DNA from: Bacteroidota bacterium
Lineage (GTDB): Bacteria > Bacteroidota > Rhodothermia > Rhodothermales > UBA10348
Assembly: GCA_029262835.1 (NCBI GenBank)
Contig: JAJCYQ010000033.1
Coordinates: 1 to 51,301 of the forward strand
Reading direction: 5' to 3'
Length of the DNA: 51,301 nt
Shown: in pieces, positions 41,679 to 50,703 of the stretch
How the letters are laid out: every line of letters starts with the position of its first letter
How positions within the stretch are numbered: the stretch's first letter is position 1
Program-made: the position numbers and the translations under genes
The notes under the pieces: generated by a model
The model's input: only the letters and a program-made list of their open reading frames with translations
Told to the model about the DNA's origin: nothing
Database searches by the model: none

Positions 41679-43838
41679 ATGTTCATGCGCACTTTTCGCC
41701 CGCTTCTTCTGTTCGTTCTTCTTATTCCGGCGGCCTGTCAGGCCCCGGACGCCCGCTTCCCCGCGGAGGATATGGCCCGTTGGGAGGCGCGGGCAGCGGG
41801 CATCTCCATCACGCGGGATGACTGGGGTATTCCGCACATTGAGGGTGAAACGGATGCCGATGCCGTTTTCGGCATGATCTACGCCCAGGCTGAAGACGAC
41901 TTCAACCGGATCGAGGTCAATTTCCTCAATGCGATGGGACGCCTGGCGGAGGCCGAAGGGCGCAGTGCACTCTATCGCGACCTCAGGATGCGTCTGTTCA
42001 TCCATGAGGATGACCTGAAGGCCATGTACGCGGAAAGCCCGGCGTGGCTTCGGGACCTTATGGATGCCTGGGCTGACGGACTCAACTACTATCTGGCGAC
42101 GCATCCAGAAACGGTGCCCCGAGTTCTGGACCGCTTTGAGCCCTGGATGGCTCTTTCGTTCAGTGAGGGCAGTATTGGCGGGGATATAGAGCGCGTACGA
42201 ACGCGCGACGTGGAATCGTTTTACGGAAATAATGACCAAGTGACCATGGCGCAGATTGGTGCGCCGGACGACGTCCGTCTCGAGCCGACCGGGTCAAACG
42301 GATTTGCCATCGCTCCGGAGAACACGCAGAACGGCCATGCGCTGCTGCTCATCAATCCGCATACGTCGTTCTATTTCCGGGCCGAGGTCCACGTCCGAAG
42401 CAACGAAGGGCTGAACGCCTACGGCGCTGTGACATGGGGACAGTTCTTTGTCTATCAGGGATTCAATGATCGGGCTGGCTGGATGCATACCTCGAGCCGG
42501 GCCGATAACATCGATGAGTATCTGCTCGATGTCGAACGGCAGGAGGACAGCTGGTACTACCGGTTTGACGGCGAACTGCGGCCTCTTTCGGCGCGCGACG
42601 TCACCATCCGCGTTCGGGAGGAGGACGGGTCGTTCACCGAGCACGAATTCACGACCTACCGCAGCCATCACGGCCCTGTCATCAGGGAGCAGGATGGTCA
42701 GTGGGTGGCGTTCAAAATCATGGAGGAACCCCTCAAGGCGCTGCAGCAGTCGTATCTGCGGACGAAAGCACGTTCGTTCGATGCGTACATGGAGACCATG
42801 CGGTTGCATACCAACTCATCCAACAATACGGTATATGCGGACGCAGATGGCACAATTGCCTATTTCCACTCCAATCACATTCCCATCAAGGATCCATCCT
42901 ACGATTGGACAGCGCCCGTTGACGGTACGACATCGGCAACCGACTGGAAAGGGGTGCACTCGGTAGAGGAGTCACTCCTTATCGTGAATCCACCAAATGG
43001 ATGGATCCAGAACACGAACAACTGGCCCTTCTCAGCGGCCGGGGAATACAGTCCGCGGAAGGATGATTTTCCGGCTTACATGTCCCAGAATCCAGAGAAT
43101 GCGCGTGGAATCAACGCGGTACGCGTGCTTGAGGGTGTCACCGATTTCACCATCGAAACGCTTCGGGCAGCCGCCTATGATCCAACGATGACAGCCTTTG
43201 AGCAGCTCTTGCCGCCGCTCTTCGAGGCGTGGGAGGCGCTGCCGGAGGGCGATGCACTGAAAGACGCGACCCGCGAGCAGATCGGTGTGCTGAAGACGTG
43301 GAACATGGACTGGGGCGTCGATTCCGTGCCGACGTCAGTAGCTATTTTCTGGGCGTCGGAGCTGCTTGGAAATAGCGAGGGGAGCGTGTCGCCCCGCCGC
43401 CGCGTGGAAGCACTTGTCGAAGCAACGAACACCCTTGAGACTGATTTCGGGTCGTGGCAGACGCCATGGGGCGACATCAACCGGTTCCAACGTCTCACTG
43501 GTGATATAGTCCAGCCCTTTGACGATGATGCGCCCAGCATTCCTGTAGGGTTCGCGTCGTCGCGGTGGGGCTCGCTGGCGGCCTATGGCCAGCGGACGTT
43601 CAATGACACGAAAAAGATCTATGGAACACGAGGCAACTCATTTGTGGCGGTCGTTGAATTTGGAGACCGTGTCGAAGCCATTGCCATCACGGCCGGTGGA
43701 CAAAGTGGTGATCCCGAGAGCCCACATTTCAATGACCAGGCTGAACTGTATGCCAGCGGGCAGCTGCGGCCTGTCTATTTCTACCCGGAGGACATCCAGG
43801 CTGCTGCAGAAGAATCCTACGTTCCAGGGCAGCGCTGA
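41679..43838 (+). CDS. Penicillin acylase family lipoprotein (Ntn hydrolase)
   Basis: 719 residues from the ATG at 41679, preceded by AGGA at 41667-41670. The open frame extends upstream into the tRNA, which is not coding. Lipobox AAC near residue 20. The nucleophile is Ser206 in TGSNGFAIAP; the family cleaves itself just before this Ser to make alpha and beta chains. Its substrates include beta-lactam side chains, N-acyl homoserine lactones and lipopeptide amides; the true one is not known here. The start is 20 bases after the tRNA CCA, so the two may be one transcript. Confidence 0.9.
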   Translation: MFMRTFRPLLLFVLLIPAACQAPDARFPAEDMARWEARAAGISITRDDWGIPHIEGETDADAVFGMIYAQAEDDFNRIEVNFLNAMGRLAEAEGRSALYRDLRMRLFIHEDDLKAMYAESPAWLRDLMDAWADGLNYYLATHPETVPRVLDRFEPWMALSFSEGSIGGDIERVRTRDVESFYGNNDQVTMAQIGAPDDVRLEPTGSNGFAIAPENTQNGHALLLINPHTSFYFRAEVHVRSNEGLNAYGAVTWGQFFVYQGFNDRAGWMHTSSRADNIDEYLLDVERQEDSWYYRFDGELRPLSARDVTIRVREEDGSFTEHEFTTYRSHHGPVIREQDGQWVAFKIMEEPLKALQQSYLRTKARSFDAYMETMRLHTNSSNNTVYADADGTIAYFHSNHIPIKDPSYDWTAPVDGTTSATDWKGVHSVEESLLIVNPPNGWIQNTNNWPFSAAGEYSPRKDDFPAYMSQNPENARGINAVRVLEGVTDFTIETLRAAAYDPTMTAFEQLLPPLFEAWEALPEGDALKDATREQIGVLKTWNMDWGVDSVPTSVAIFWASELLGNSEGSVSPRRRVEALVEATNTLETDFGSWQTPWGDINRFQRLTGDIVQPFDDDAPSIPVGFASSRWGSLAAYGQRTFNDTKKIYGTRGNSFVAVVEFGDRVEAIAITAGGQSGDPESPHFNDQAELYASGQLRPVYFYPEDIQAAAEESYVPGQR

Positions 43839-43859
43839 GGTCGTGTAGCGCGCATCGAA

Positions 43860-44060
43860 TTACTCGTTCCACGCCGTCGTGCCCATGGCGCTGGCATCGG
43901 CAGGTGGCAATGGCGCATCGTGACCAGCGTTGCGCATGGACAGCTGGTGCACCTGCTCCTCAAGTTCATCGAGGCGCCTGAGCAGATAGCGACCGCCCAG
44001 GACAACGGCGGCTGCAAGCAGCAGGTTGATGATCGAGAGCAGCAGGACGAGCAGTTCCAT
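43860..44060 (-). CDS. 66-residue membrane protein with short coiled coil
   Basis: From the ATG at 44060, one base after the ggt stop; a longer frame within ggt is less likely. A transmembrane helix (about 2-24) is followed by a basic RR and a Leu/Glu heptad-like stretch (about 27-42), then a polar tail. No family is recognised. Immediate contact with the ggt stop suggests coupled expression. Confidence 0.6.
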   Translation of the reverse strand: MELLVLLLSIINLLLAAAVVLGGRYLLRRLDELEEQVHQLSMRNAGHDAPLPPADASAMGTTAWNE

Positions 44061-44061
44061 G

Positions 44062-45777
44062 TCAGTAGCCGATGGCGCGACCGTCAAACGATCTACTGTC
44101 AGCAGCACCCCAGCGGATTCCCGATTCAAGGTCAATCACAATGCCCATGGCCCGGCCCTGGCGGTTACGATCGTAGACGGTGTGCCCCATCATTTCGTAG
44201 AGCCGGCGCGTATCGGGAGAAATCCCGGGCTCGAATGACGTGCGGTCCGGCAACCACTGATGGTGGATGCGTGGTGCTTCGACAGCTTCAGCGATGTTCA
44301 TACCGTGATCCACCACATTCAATATGACCTGTACCACGGTATTGATGATGGTTCGTCCACCCGGACTACCAATGGCCATGAACGGACGCCCGTCCTTTGC
44401 CAGTATGGTTGGTGTCATGGAGGAGAGCATGCGTTTTTCCGGCGCCACCTGGTTGGGCGCGGTTCCGATATTTCCGCGTCGATCGGTATAGCCTGGTACC
44501 GGATTGAAGTCTCCCATTTCATTATTCAGAAGGAACCCGGCACCGTCCACAACGATCTTGTTGCCATACCCGTGTTCCAGGGTATAGGTCATTGAGACCG
44601 TATTGCCCTCGGCGTCCACCACCGAAAAGTGGGTGGTTTCCTCACTTTCCTGGATCTGGATGCCGTTGAAGGCAGAGGAGTCGCTCTCCGAAGCCGCGAG
44701 CAGGTCAATCGTGGATCGAAGCCGCGAGGCATGGTCCTTGCTGGTCAGTGTGGACAGGGGAAGATCGGGATTGAAGTCCATGTCTCCCACGTACTGGGCC
44801 CGATCGGCAAAAGCCCGGCGCATGGCTTCTGTGACGATGTGCAGGTAGGCTGCCGAGTTGTGGCCCATGGAGGCGACATCGAATCCTTCAAGGATGTTCA
44901 GCATGGTCACGGTAGCTATGCCGCCAGAGGACGGCGGCGGCATGCCGTAGACATCATAACCCCGGTAGGTACCGTGGATGGGCGTCAGTTCCTGGGCCTC
45001 GTAGCGGGCCATATCTTCTTCTGTGATGAGGCCACCGTGACGCGCCATGAAGTCGGCTACCAGGCGTGCCGTTTCTCCTTTGTAAAATCCGTCGTGTCCA
45101 CCATCCCGGATGCGCTCGAGCGTACGGGCAAGATCCGGCTGCCGGAATAATTCTCCGGGAGCATAGTTGCCGTCGTCGCCTTTCGTGAAGGCGGCGACCG
45201 CCGCGTCATAGACGGGATCCTCGTCGGCCAGGGATCGCAGCCAGTCGCCCGTAGTGCGCATATCCCAGGAGTATGGGAATCCATCACGGGCCAGACGGAC
45301 GGCTGGTTCAACAAGGTCCGCCCAGGGTAGACGACCGAGACGCTCATGGGCCAGTACCATGCCGGCAACCGTTCCTGGAACGCCTGTAGACAGCAGGTTG
45401 ACGTGCCTGTTGTCGGAATCGGGCATACCGTCGTCGCCGACGAACATGTCTACTGTAGCGGCGAGCGGCGCCTTTTCCCTGAAATTGAATGCGGTGACTT
45501 CGCCGTCAGCGCCATGATACATGAGGAACCCACCTCCTCCCACGTTGCCGGCAGCGGGGAAGACGACCGCCAGGGCAAAGGACGTTGCGACCGCCGCATC
45601 GACCGCATTTCCTCCGGCTTTCAGGATGTCGACGCCAACCTGACTGGCAAGATGATGCGTAGTTACGACCATGCCGCTTTCGGCCGGCACAGGCCTTCGG
45701 CCCTGCTGGGCATCGGCGGGCAATGCGTGTACCAGCGTGATGGCCAGGAGAGCGAGGAAAACAGAAGCGTTGCGCAT
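44062..45777 (-). CDS. ggt: Gamma-glutamyltransferase, secreted
   Basis: 571 residues from the ATG at 45777, which gives a signal peptide (about 1-22, ending ADAQ). The catalytic Thr is residue 381, the first T of ETTHFSVVD, where the precursor cleaves into large and small chains. Later GSPGGRTI and NNEMGDF motifs are present. It hydrolyses or transfers gamma-glutamyl groups from glutathione in the periplasm. It is separated by 114 bases from the DHOD-like gene, with no obvious terminator seen. Confidence 0.95.
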   Translation of the reverse strand: MRNASVFLALLAITLVHALPADAQQGRRPVPAESGMVVTTHHLASQVGVDILKAGGNAVDAAVATSFALAVVFPAAGNVGGGGFLMYHGADGEVTAFNFREKAPLAATVDMFVGDDGMPDSDNRHVNLLSTGVPGTVAGMVLAHERLGRLPWADLVEPAVRLARDGFPYSWDMRTTGDWLRSLADEDPVYDAAVAAFTKGDDGNYAPGELFRQPDLARTLERIRDGGHDGFYKGETARLVADFMARHGGLITEEDMARYEAQELTPIHGTYRGYDVYGMPPPSSGGIATVTMLNILEGFDVASMGHNSAAYLHIVTEAMRRAFADRAQYVGDMDFNPDLPLSTLTSKDHASRLRSTIDLLAASESDSSAFNGIQIQESEETTHFSVVDAEGNTVSMTYTLEHGYGNKIVVDGAGFLLNNEMGDFNPVPGYTDRRGNIGTAPNQVAPEKRMLSSMTPTILAKDGRPFMAIGSPGGRTIINTVVQVILNVVDHGMNIAEAVEAPRIHHQWLPDRTSFEPGISPDTRRLYEMMGHTVYDRNRQGRAMGIVIDLESGIRWGAADSRSFDGRAIGY

Positions 45778-45891
45778 GCGTGGAGACGGTAGAGTGATCC
45801 AATACAGGTATGAGAGGTTCAAACTACGCTTCGCACGCACGTCCAGCAAGACGGGGGCGTGCTAACACTACCCAGGATGGCCCAAGGGCAA

Positions 45892-46893
45892 TTACAGACC
45901 GCGCTCCCGCCATCCAGAGACGGTCTTCATGTAGTTGGCGCGTTCAAACGCCGATGGGTCGTACACGTGGATCTGGCTCATGCTGCCACACATCTGGGCA
46001 AGCGAATCGTATTCATGCTCATTGAGCCAGGCCCGGAGCGCCATGTTCATTTCCTCGATACGATCCAGCCCATGTGCCAGTAATTCCGACGCCATCATGG
46101 TGACCGATGCGCCGGCCATGATGCCGCGAACCACGTCCTCGACCGTGTGGACGCCCGTGGTCAGTGCCAGGTCCGCCGGAATGCGTCCATACAGGATAGC
46201 CAGCCATCGAATGGGAAGCCGCGCCTCAGAGGATGTAGAGAGGTGCACGCGGGGCACGACATCAAGCTTCTCGATGTCTATATCGGGCTGATAGAACCGG
46301 TTGAAGAGCACGATGCCGGAGGCGCCGGCGCGGCACAGTTCCTGCGCGAAATGGGCGGTGGCTGTGAAGTAAGGAGAAATCTTGACCGCGATCGGAATCT
46401 CGACCTCGTCGCGTACGAGGCGAACTACAGCCAGGTAGCGCTCTTCCACCTGGGCTGCCGTCACATCCGGGTCCGTTGGGATGTCATACAGGTTGAGTTC
46501 GAGTGCATCGGCACCCGCTTCCTGTATGAGCTTGGCGTAGTGGATCCATCCACCGGGCGTGGCGCCATTCAAACTGGCAATTATGGGGATATCCACGCGG
46601 GTCTTGGTCTGGCGGATATGCTCCAGGTACCGCTCGGGCGTAGACTGGACACCGATCGGTTCCGGAAAATAGGAAAGGGACTCGGCGTAGCTCTCTGAAC
46701 CGTGGTCCAGGTAGTGGCTCAGGGCGCGGCTTTCCTGCTCAATCTGCTCCTCGAAGAGGGAGTAGAGCACGACAGCGCCGGCTCCGTGATCTTCCATGGC
46801 CACAATGGAGTCCAGGTTGTCCGAGAGGGGCGATGCGGACGGTACAAGCGGAGAGGACAGCTCGAGACCCAGATATTGGGTATTGATCTTCAT
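45892..46893 (-). CDS. Dihydroorotate dehydrogenase-like flavoprotein
   Basis: 333 residues from the ATG at 46893, four bases after the PFOR stop. A TIM-barrel of the class 1 DHOD type: SSPLVPSASPLSDN near the start, IIASLNG, ELNLYDIPTDP, AVKISPYF and TTGVHTVEDVVRGIMAGA. The catalytic Cys or Ser loop of true DHOD (NCPN or equivalent) is replaced by LYDIPT, so orotate synthesis is doubtful. From memory, genes like this often sit beside pyruvate:ferredoxin oxidoreductase; the function is not known to me. Confidence 0.85.
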   Translation of the reverse strand: MKINTQYLGLELSSPLVPSASPLSDNLDSIVAMEDHGAGAVVLYSLFEEQIEQESRALSHYLDHGSESYAESLSYFPEPIGVQSTPERYLEHIRQTKTRVDIPIIASLNGATPGGWIHYAKLIQEAGADALELNLYDIPTDPDVTAAQVEERYLAVVRLVRDEVEIPIAVKISPYFTATAHFAQELCRAGASGIVLFNRFYQPDIDIEKLDVVPRVHLSTSSEARLPIRWLAILYGRIPADLALTTGVHTVEDVVRGIMAGASVTMMASELLAHGLDRIEEMNMALRAWLNEHEYDSLAQMCGSMSQIHVYDPSAFERANYMKTVSGWRERGL

Positions 46894-46897
46894 GGTA

Positions 46898-49800
46898 TCA
46901 GTGGCTTGGTGTGGGAGGCAGTTTCCGGGCTCTGGGAGGAGAAGCTGGGCCGGCCGATTTGTCCGGTTCTTTTCCATGCGCCATCCCTTCGAGACGCTTC
47001 CATCGCGCGTGGATCTGTTTCTGGGCCTCTTCCAGGAATGCGTTCGCGGCGCCTGGATTGGTGGCGAGCAGCATCCGATACCGGTTTTCGGTATGGATGT
47101 ATTCCCCGAGTGGGAGATTCGGCGGTTTACAGTCGAGTTGCAGCGGCGTTTTGCCTTCCTCTGCGCGCCGTGGGTCATACCGGTAGAGTGGCCAGTAGCC
47201 AGACTGGACGGCCAGCGTCTGCTGGTCGAGGGCCTTCGACATGTCAATACCGTGCGCTATGCAGGGGCTGTACGCGATGACGAGCGATGGTCCGTCGTAG
47301 GACTCGGCCTCCTGGAGGGCCTTGATGACCTGGTTGTCGTTGGCTCCCATGGCTACCTGCGCCACATACACGTAGCCATATCCGACCGCCATCATGCCAA
47401 GGTCTTTCTTGGGTGTCGGCTTGCCGCCCGCCGCGAATTTGGCCACTGCGCCGAGCGATGTGGCCTTCGAGGCCTGGCCACCCGTATTGGAATAGACCTC
47501 GGTATCGAGCACGATCACGTTCACGTTGCGTCCTGAAGCCAGAACATGATCCAGACCTCCGAATCCAATATCATAGGCCCAGCCGTCGCCGCCTACGATC
47601 CACACACTGTGGCGGGCGAGGGCGCGCGATACGGCAAGAAGGTCACGCGCCATGGGGTCGTCGACCCCTTCGAGGCGGGCGCGCAGTTCATTGATCCGCG
47701 CACGCTGCTGTGTACGGAGGGCATCGTCGGTTTCCGGACTGTCAATAAGCGCTGTCGCCAGGTCATCCCCGAGCGTACCACGAAGGCGTTCGACGAGTTC
47801 GCGGGCGTACTCGTTCTGTTTGTCGAGGGAAAGGCGCATTCCGAGACCGAACTCGGCGTTGTCCTCAAACAGGGAGTTGTTCCAGGCTGGCCCGCGGCCA
47901 GCCGCGTTGTGCGTCCACGGCGTAGTGGGAAGATTGCCACCATAGATGGAGGAGCACCCCGTTGCATTGGCCACAATAATATGGTCCCCATAGAGTTGCG
48001 TCAACAACCTGATGTAAGGTGTTTCTCCGCAACCCGCGCACGCACTGGAAAACTCGAAGAGCGGCTCGAGGAGCTGCACGTCCTTCACTTTCGTGAAGGG
48101 CAGGGTCATGGCGCCGTCTCCGTTCTGCCCGTTAGTGCGGCCGAACGGTGGAAGCGACGAGAAAAAATTCCATGCATTCGTCGACATATCCCTGTTCGGA
48201 GCCATATTGAGCGCTTTCCGGCTGGCATTCGATTTGTCCCGGGCCGGACAGACTTCAACACACAACTGGCACCCGGTACAGTCCATGGTCGACACCTCGA
48301 GTGTATACCGGGAGGCGTCCATGCCACGCCAACTGGCGGGAAGCGATTTGTACCCGTCTGGAGCGTCGGCGAGCGCAGCTTCGGGTACCACATTGGCCCG
48401 AATGACGCTGTGAGGGCACACCATGACGCATTTCCCACACTGGATGCAGAGGTCTTCCTCCCATACCGGGACCTCGAGAGCAATATTGCGCTTCTCGTAC
48501 TTCGTGGTTCCCGATGGCCATGTGCCGTCATCCGGGAACGCACTGACCGGAAGGGCATCGCCTCGACCGGCAATCATTTCCGCTGTCACGCGGCGTACGA
48601 ATTCCGGCGCATCGGGTGGTACGGGAGCGCGCATGGCCACGGTAGACGCGGTCTCGGCCGGCACATCGAGTTCATGTACACTGTCCAGCGCCGCATCGAC
48701 AGCTGCCATGTTCTGACGTACCACGGGCTCACCCCGTTTGCCGTACGTGGAACGGATATAATCCCGAACATGGGAAATGGCCTCTTCGGTCGGAAGAATA
48801 TCGGACAGCATGAAGAAGGCCGTCTGCATGATGGTATTGATGCGGACTCCGAGGCGAAGCTTCCTGGCCAGGGCGTAGGCATCGATCACGAACACGCGCA
48901 GCTCTTTGTCCAGGATCTGCTTCTGGACCTCGCGGGGAAGTTCGCTCCACGTGGCATTTCCAGCGTGCGGACTGTTGATGAGCAGCGTGGCACCATGGGC
49001 AGCAATGGACAGGATATCTACATCTGCCAGGAAATTGAACTGATGAACCGCAACGAAGTCGGCCTCTCGTATGAGGTAGGCTGATTGAATGGGTTCCGGC
49101 CCGAAACGAAGGTGCGAGACGGTGCGCGCTCCGGCTTTTTTGGAGTCGTAGACGAAGTAGCCCTGCGCATGATAGGGCGTGTACTCGCCAATGATCTTGA
49201 TGGTGTTCTTGTTGGCTCCGACCGTTCCATCGGATCCAAGCCCCCAGAACACGGCGCGGCGCGTCTCCGGATGTTCGGTTGTAAAGCGCGGATCGATGGT
49301 CAGTGACCTGTGCGTGACGTCATCATCTATACCAACAGTAAAACTCCTGCGGGGACTCTCTTTCCGAAGTTCATCGAGAACGGAGAGTACCATGGCAGGG
49401 GTAAACTCCTTGGAAGACAGCCCATAGCGGCCACCGATCACAGCAGGCATAGAGATGGGATGGTCCGGATCCGACGGGCGCATGGCCGCTTCGGCACATG
49501 CTGTGACCACGTCCTGGTATAGCGGTTCGCCAGCGCTGCCGGGCTCCTTGGTGCGGTCAAGTACGGCAATGGAGCGGACCGTGACTGGCAGTGCGCGGAG
49601 CATCATCACCGATGAGAACGGCCTGAAAAGTCGCACATTCAGGACGCCGACGCGCTCGTCCTGGTCGACGAGCCGGCCAATGGCCTCACGAGCGGTATCG
49701 ACGCCACTTCCCATGAGAACCACGACGCGCTCGGCCTCGGGGTGGCCGGTGTACTCAAACGGCTGGTAGTTGCGCCCGGTAAGGGCACCAAATTGCTCCA

Positions 49801-50539
49801 TGGCTGCCGTGACTGTTTCCAGGCAGGCGTCGTAGCGTGGGTTGACACTTTCGCGTGTCTGGAAGAATACATCTGGATTCTGCGCTGTGCCGCGGATGAC
49901 GGGCCGCTCGGGGTTCATGCCACGCGCCCGGTGTGCCTGGATGTGCTCTTCGGGTAACATGGCGTGAATGACGCTGTCCGGGACGACGGTGATTTTCTTG
50001 AGTTCGTGGGACGTCCTGAAGCCATCGAAAATATGCAGGAACGGAATGCGCGACGAGAGGCTGACCGAGTGGGCAATGACCGCCATATCCATCGCTTCCT
50101 GCACGCTGGATGCGAAGAGCATGCCCCATCCGGTTGCCCGGGCGGCCATGACATCCGAGTGGTCGCCGAAGATGGAGAGCGCCTGCGAGGCAATGCTGCG
50201 CGCTGCAATGTGGAATACGGCGCCGGTCAGCTCACCCGATATCTTGTACATGTTCGGGATCATGAGCAGCAGTCCCTGGCTCGCCGTAAAGGTGGTCGTG
50301 AGCGAGCCTGCCTGCAGTGCGCCGTGCACCGCCCCGGCCGCTCCACCTTCGGCCTGCATTTCTATGATCCGAGGCGTCGTTCCCCAGACATTCTTCATGT
50401 CCCGGGAACTCCATAGATCGGACAGTTCTCCCATGGGAGATGCGGGTGTTATCGGGTAGATGGCGATGACTTCGCTCGCGCGGTATGCCACGTGGGCGGC
50501 AGCCTCATTTCCATCCATTACAGCCGTGTACTCAGACAT
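46898..50539 (-). CDS. nifJ: Pyruvate:ferredoxin (flavodoxin) oxidoreductase
   Basis: 1213 residues, a single-chain enzyme. It oxidises pyruvate with CoA to acetyl-CoA, CO2 and reduced ferredoxin or flavodoxin. Seen: the pyruvate-binding start AIYPITPASPMGE, two 4Fe-4S motifs CIQCGKCVMVCP (about 697) and CTGCQLCVEVCPA (about 752), a CAGCGETPY region (about 834), and the thiamine site GGDGWAYDIGFGGLDH (about 981). A basic Pro-rich tail (about 1185-1213) is longer than usual. The gene is followed by the DHOD-like gene four bases away. It should work with a low-potential carrier; none adjoins. Confidence 0.96.
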   Translation of the reverse strand: MSEYTAVMDGNEAAAHVAYRASEVIAIYPITPASPMGELSDLWSSRDMKNVWGTTPRIIEMQAEGGAAGAVHGALQAGSLTTTFTASQGLLLMIPNMYKISGELTGAVFHIAARSIASQALSIFGDHSDVMAARATGWGMLFASSVQEAMDMAVIAHSVSLSSRIPFLHIFDGFRTSHELKKITVVPDSVIHAMLPEEHIQAHRARGMNPERPVIRGTAQNPDVFFQTRESVNPRYDACLETVTAAMEQFGALTGRNYQPFEYTGHPEAERVVVLMGSGVDTAREAIGRLVDQDERVGVLNVRLFRPFSSVMMLRALPVTVRSIAVLDRTKEPGSAGEPLYQDVVTACAEAAMRPSDPDHPISMPAVIGGRYGLSSKEFTPAMVLSVLDELRKESPRRSFTVGIDDDVTHRSLTIDPRFTTEHPETRRAVFWGLGSDGTVGANKNTIKIIGEYTPYHAQGYFVYDSKKAGARTVSHLRFGPEPIQSAYLIREADFVAVHQFNFLADVDILSIAAHGATLLINSPHAGNATWSELPREVQKQILDKELRVFVIDAYALARKLRLGVRINTIMQTAFFMLSDILPTEEAISHVRDYIRSTYGKRGEPVVRQNMAAVDAALDSVHELDVPAETASTVAMRAPVPPDAPEFVRRVTAEMIAGRGDALPVSAFPDDGTWPSGTTKYEKRNIALEVPVWEEDLCIQCGKCVMVCPHSVIRANVVPEAALADAPDGYKSLPASWRGMDASRYTLEVSTMDCTGCQLCVEVCPARDKSNASRKALNMAPNRDMSTNAWNFFSSLPPFGRTNGQNGDGAMTLPFTKVKDVQLLEPLFEFSSACAGCGETPYIRLLTQLYGDHIIVANATGCSSIYGGNLPTTPWTHNAAGRGPAWNNSLFEDNAEFGLGMRLSLDKQNEYARELVERLRGTLGDDLATALIDSPETDDALRTQQRARINELRARLEGVDDPMARDLLAVSRALARHSVWIVGGDGWAYDIGFGGLDHVLASGRNVNVIVLDTEVYSNTGGQASKATSLGAVAKFAAGGKPTPKKDLGMMAVGYGYVYVAQVAMGANDNQVIKALQEAESYDGPSLVIAYSPCIAHGIDMSKALDQQTLAVQSGYWPLYRYDPRRAEEGKTPLQLDCKPPNLPLGEYIHTENRYRMLLATNPGAANAFLEEAQKQIHARWKRLEGMAHGKEPDKSAGPASPPRARKLPPTPSH

Positions 50540-50615
50540 GCGGTATCACCAATATTCGTCATGTGTGCGGAAAAGCACAGGCAAATTCAGCGAAGAACCG
50601 GATGGGGAATGCAGG

Positions 50616-50671
50616 CTGTCAGATCTGTCAGACTGTAGGGGATTGACGCGTCAAAACGCGGGGCAATCCCC
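50616..50671. promoter_or_regulatory. Repeats and hairpin in the PFOR upstream gap
   Basis: The 164-base gap between the aldolase end and the PFOR start holds a 9-base direct repeat CTGTCAGAT|CTGTCAGAC (50616-50633) and a hairpin with arms GGGGATTG (50638-50645) and CAATCCCC (50664-50671), with an inner CGCG/CGCG pairing. The hairpin could end aldolase transcription (T-run absent), and the direct repeat could be an operator for nifJ. Both roles are inference. Confidence 0.4.
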
Positions 50672-50703
50672 GGTAGGCAGCAGGCCGTCTTCTTCTGACG
50701 GAT

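Noticed and set aside
47546-49084. 512-codon open frame opposite nifJ
   Set aside because: Shadow of the PFOR gene; no family motifs and no start signal.
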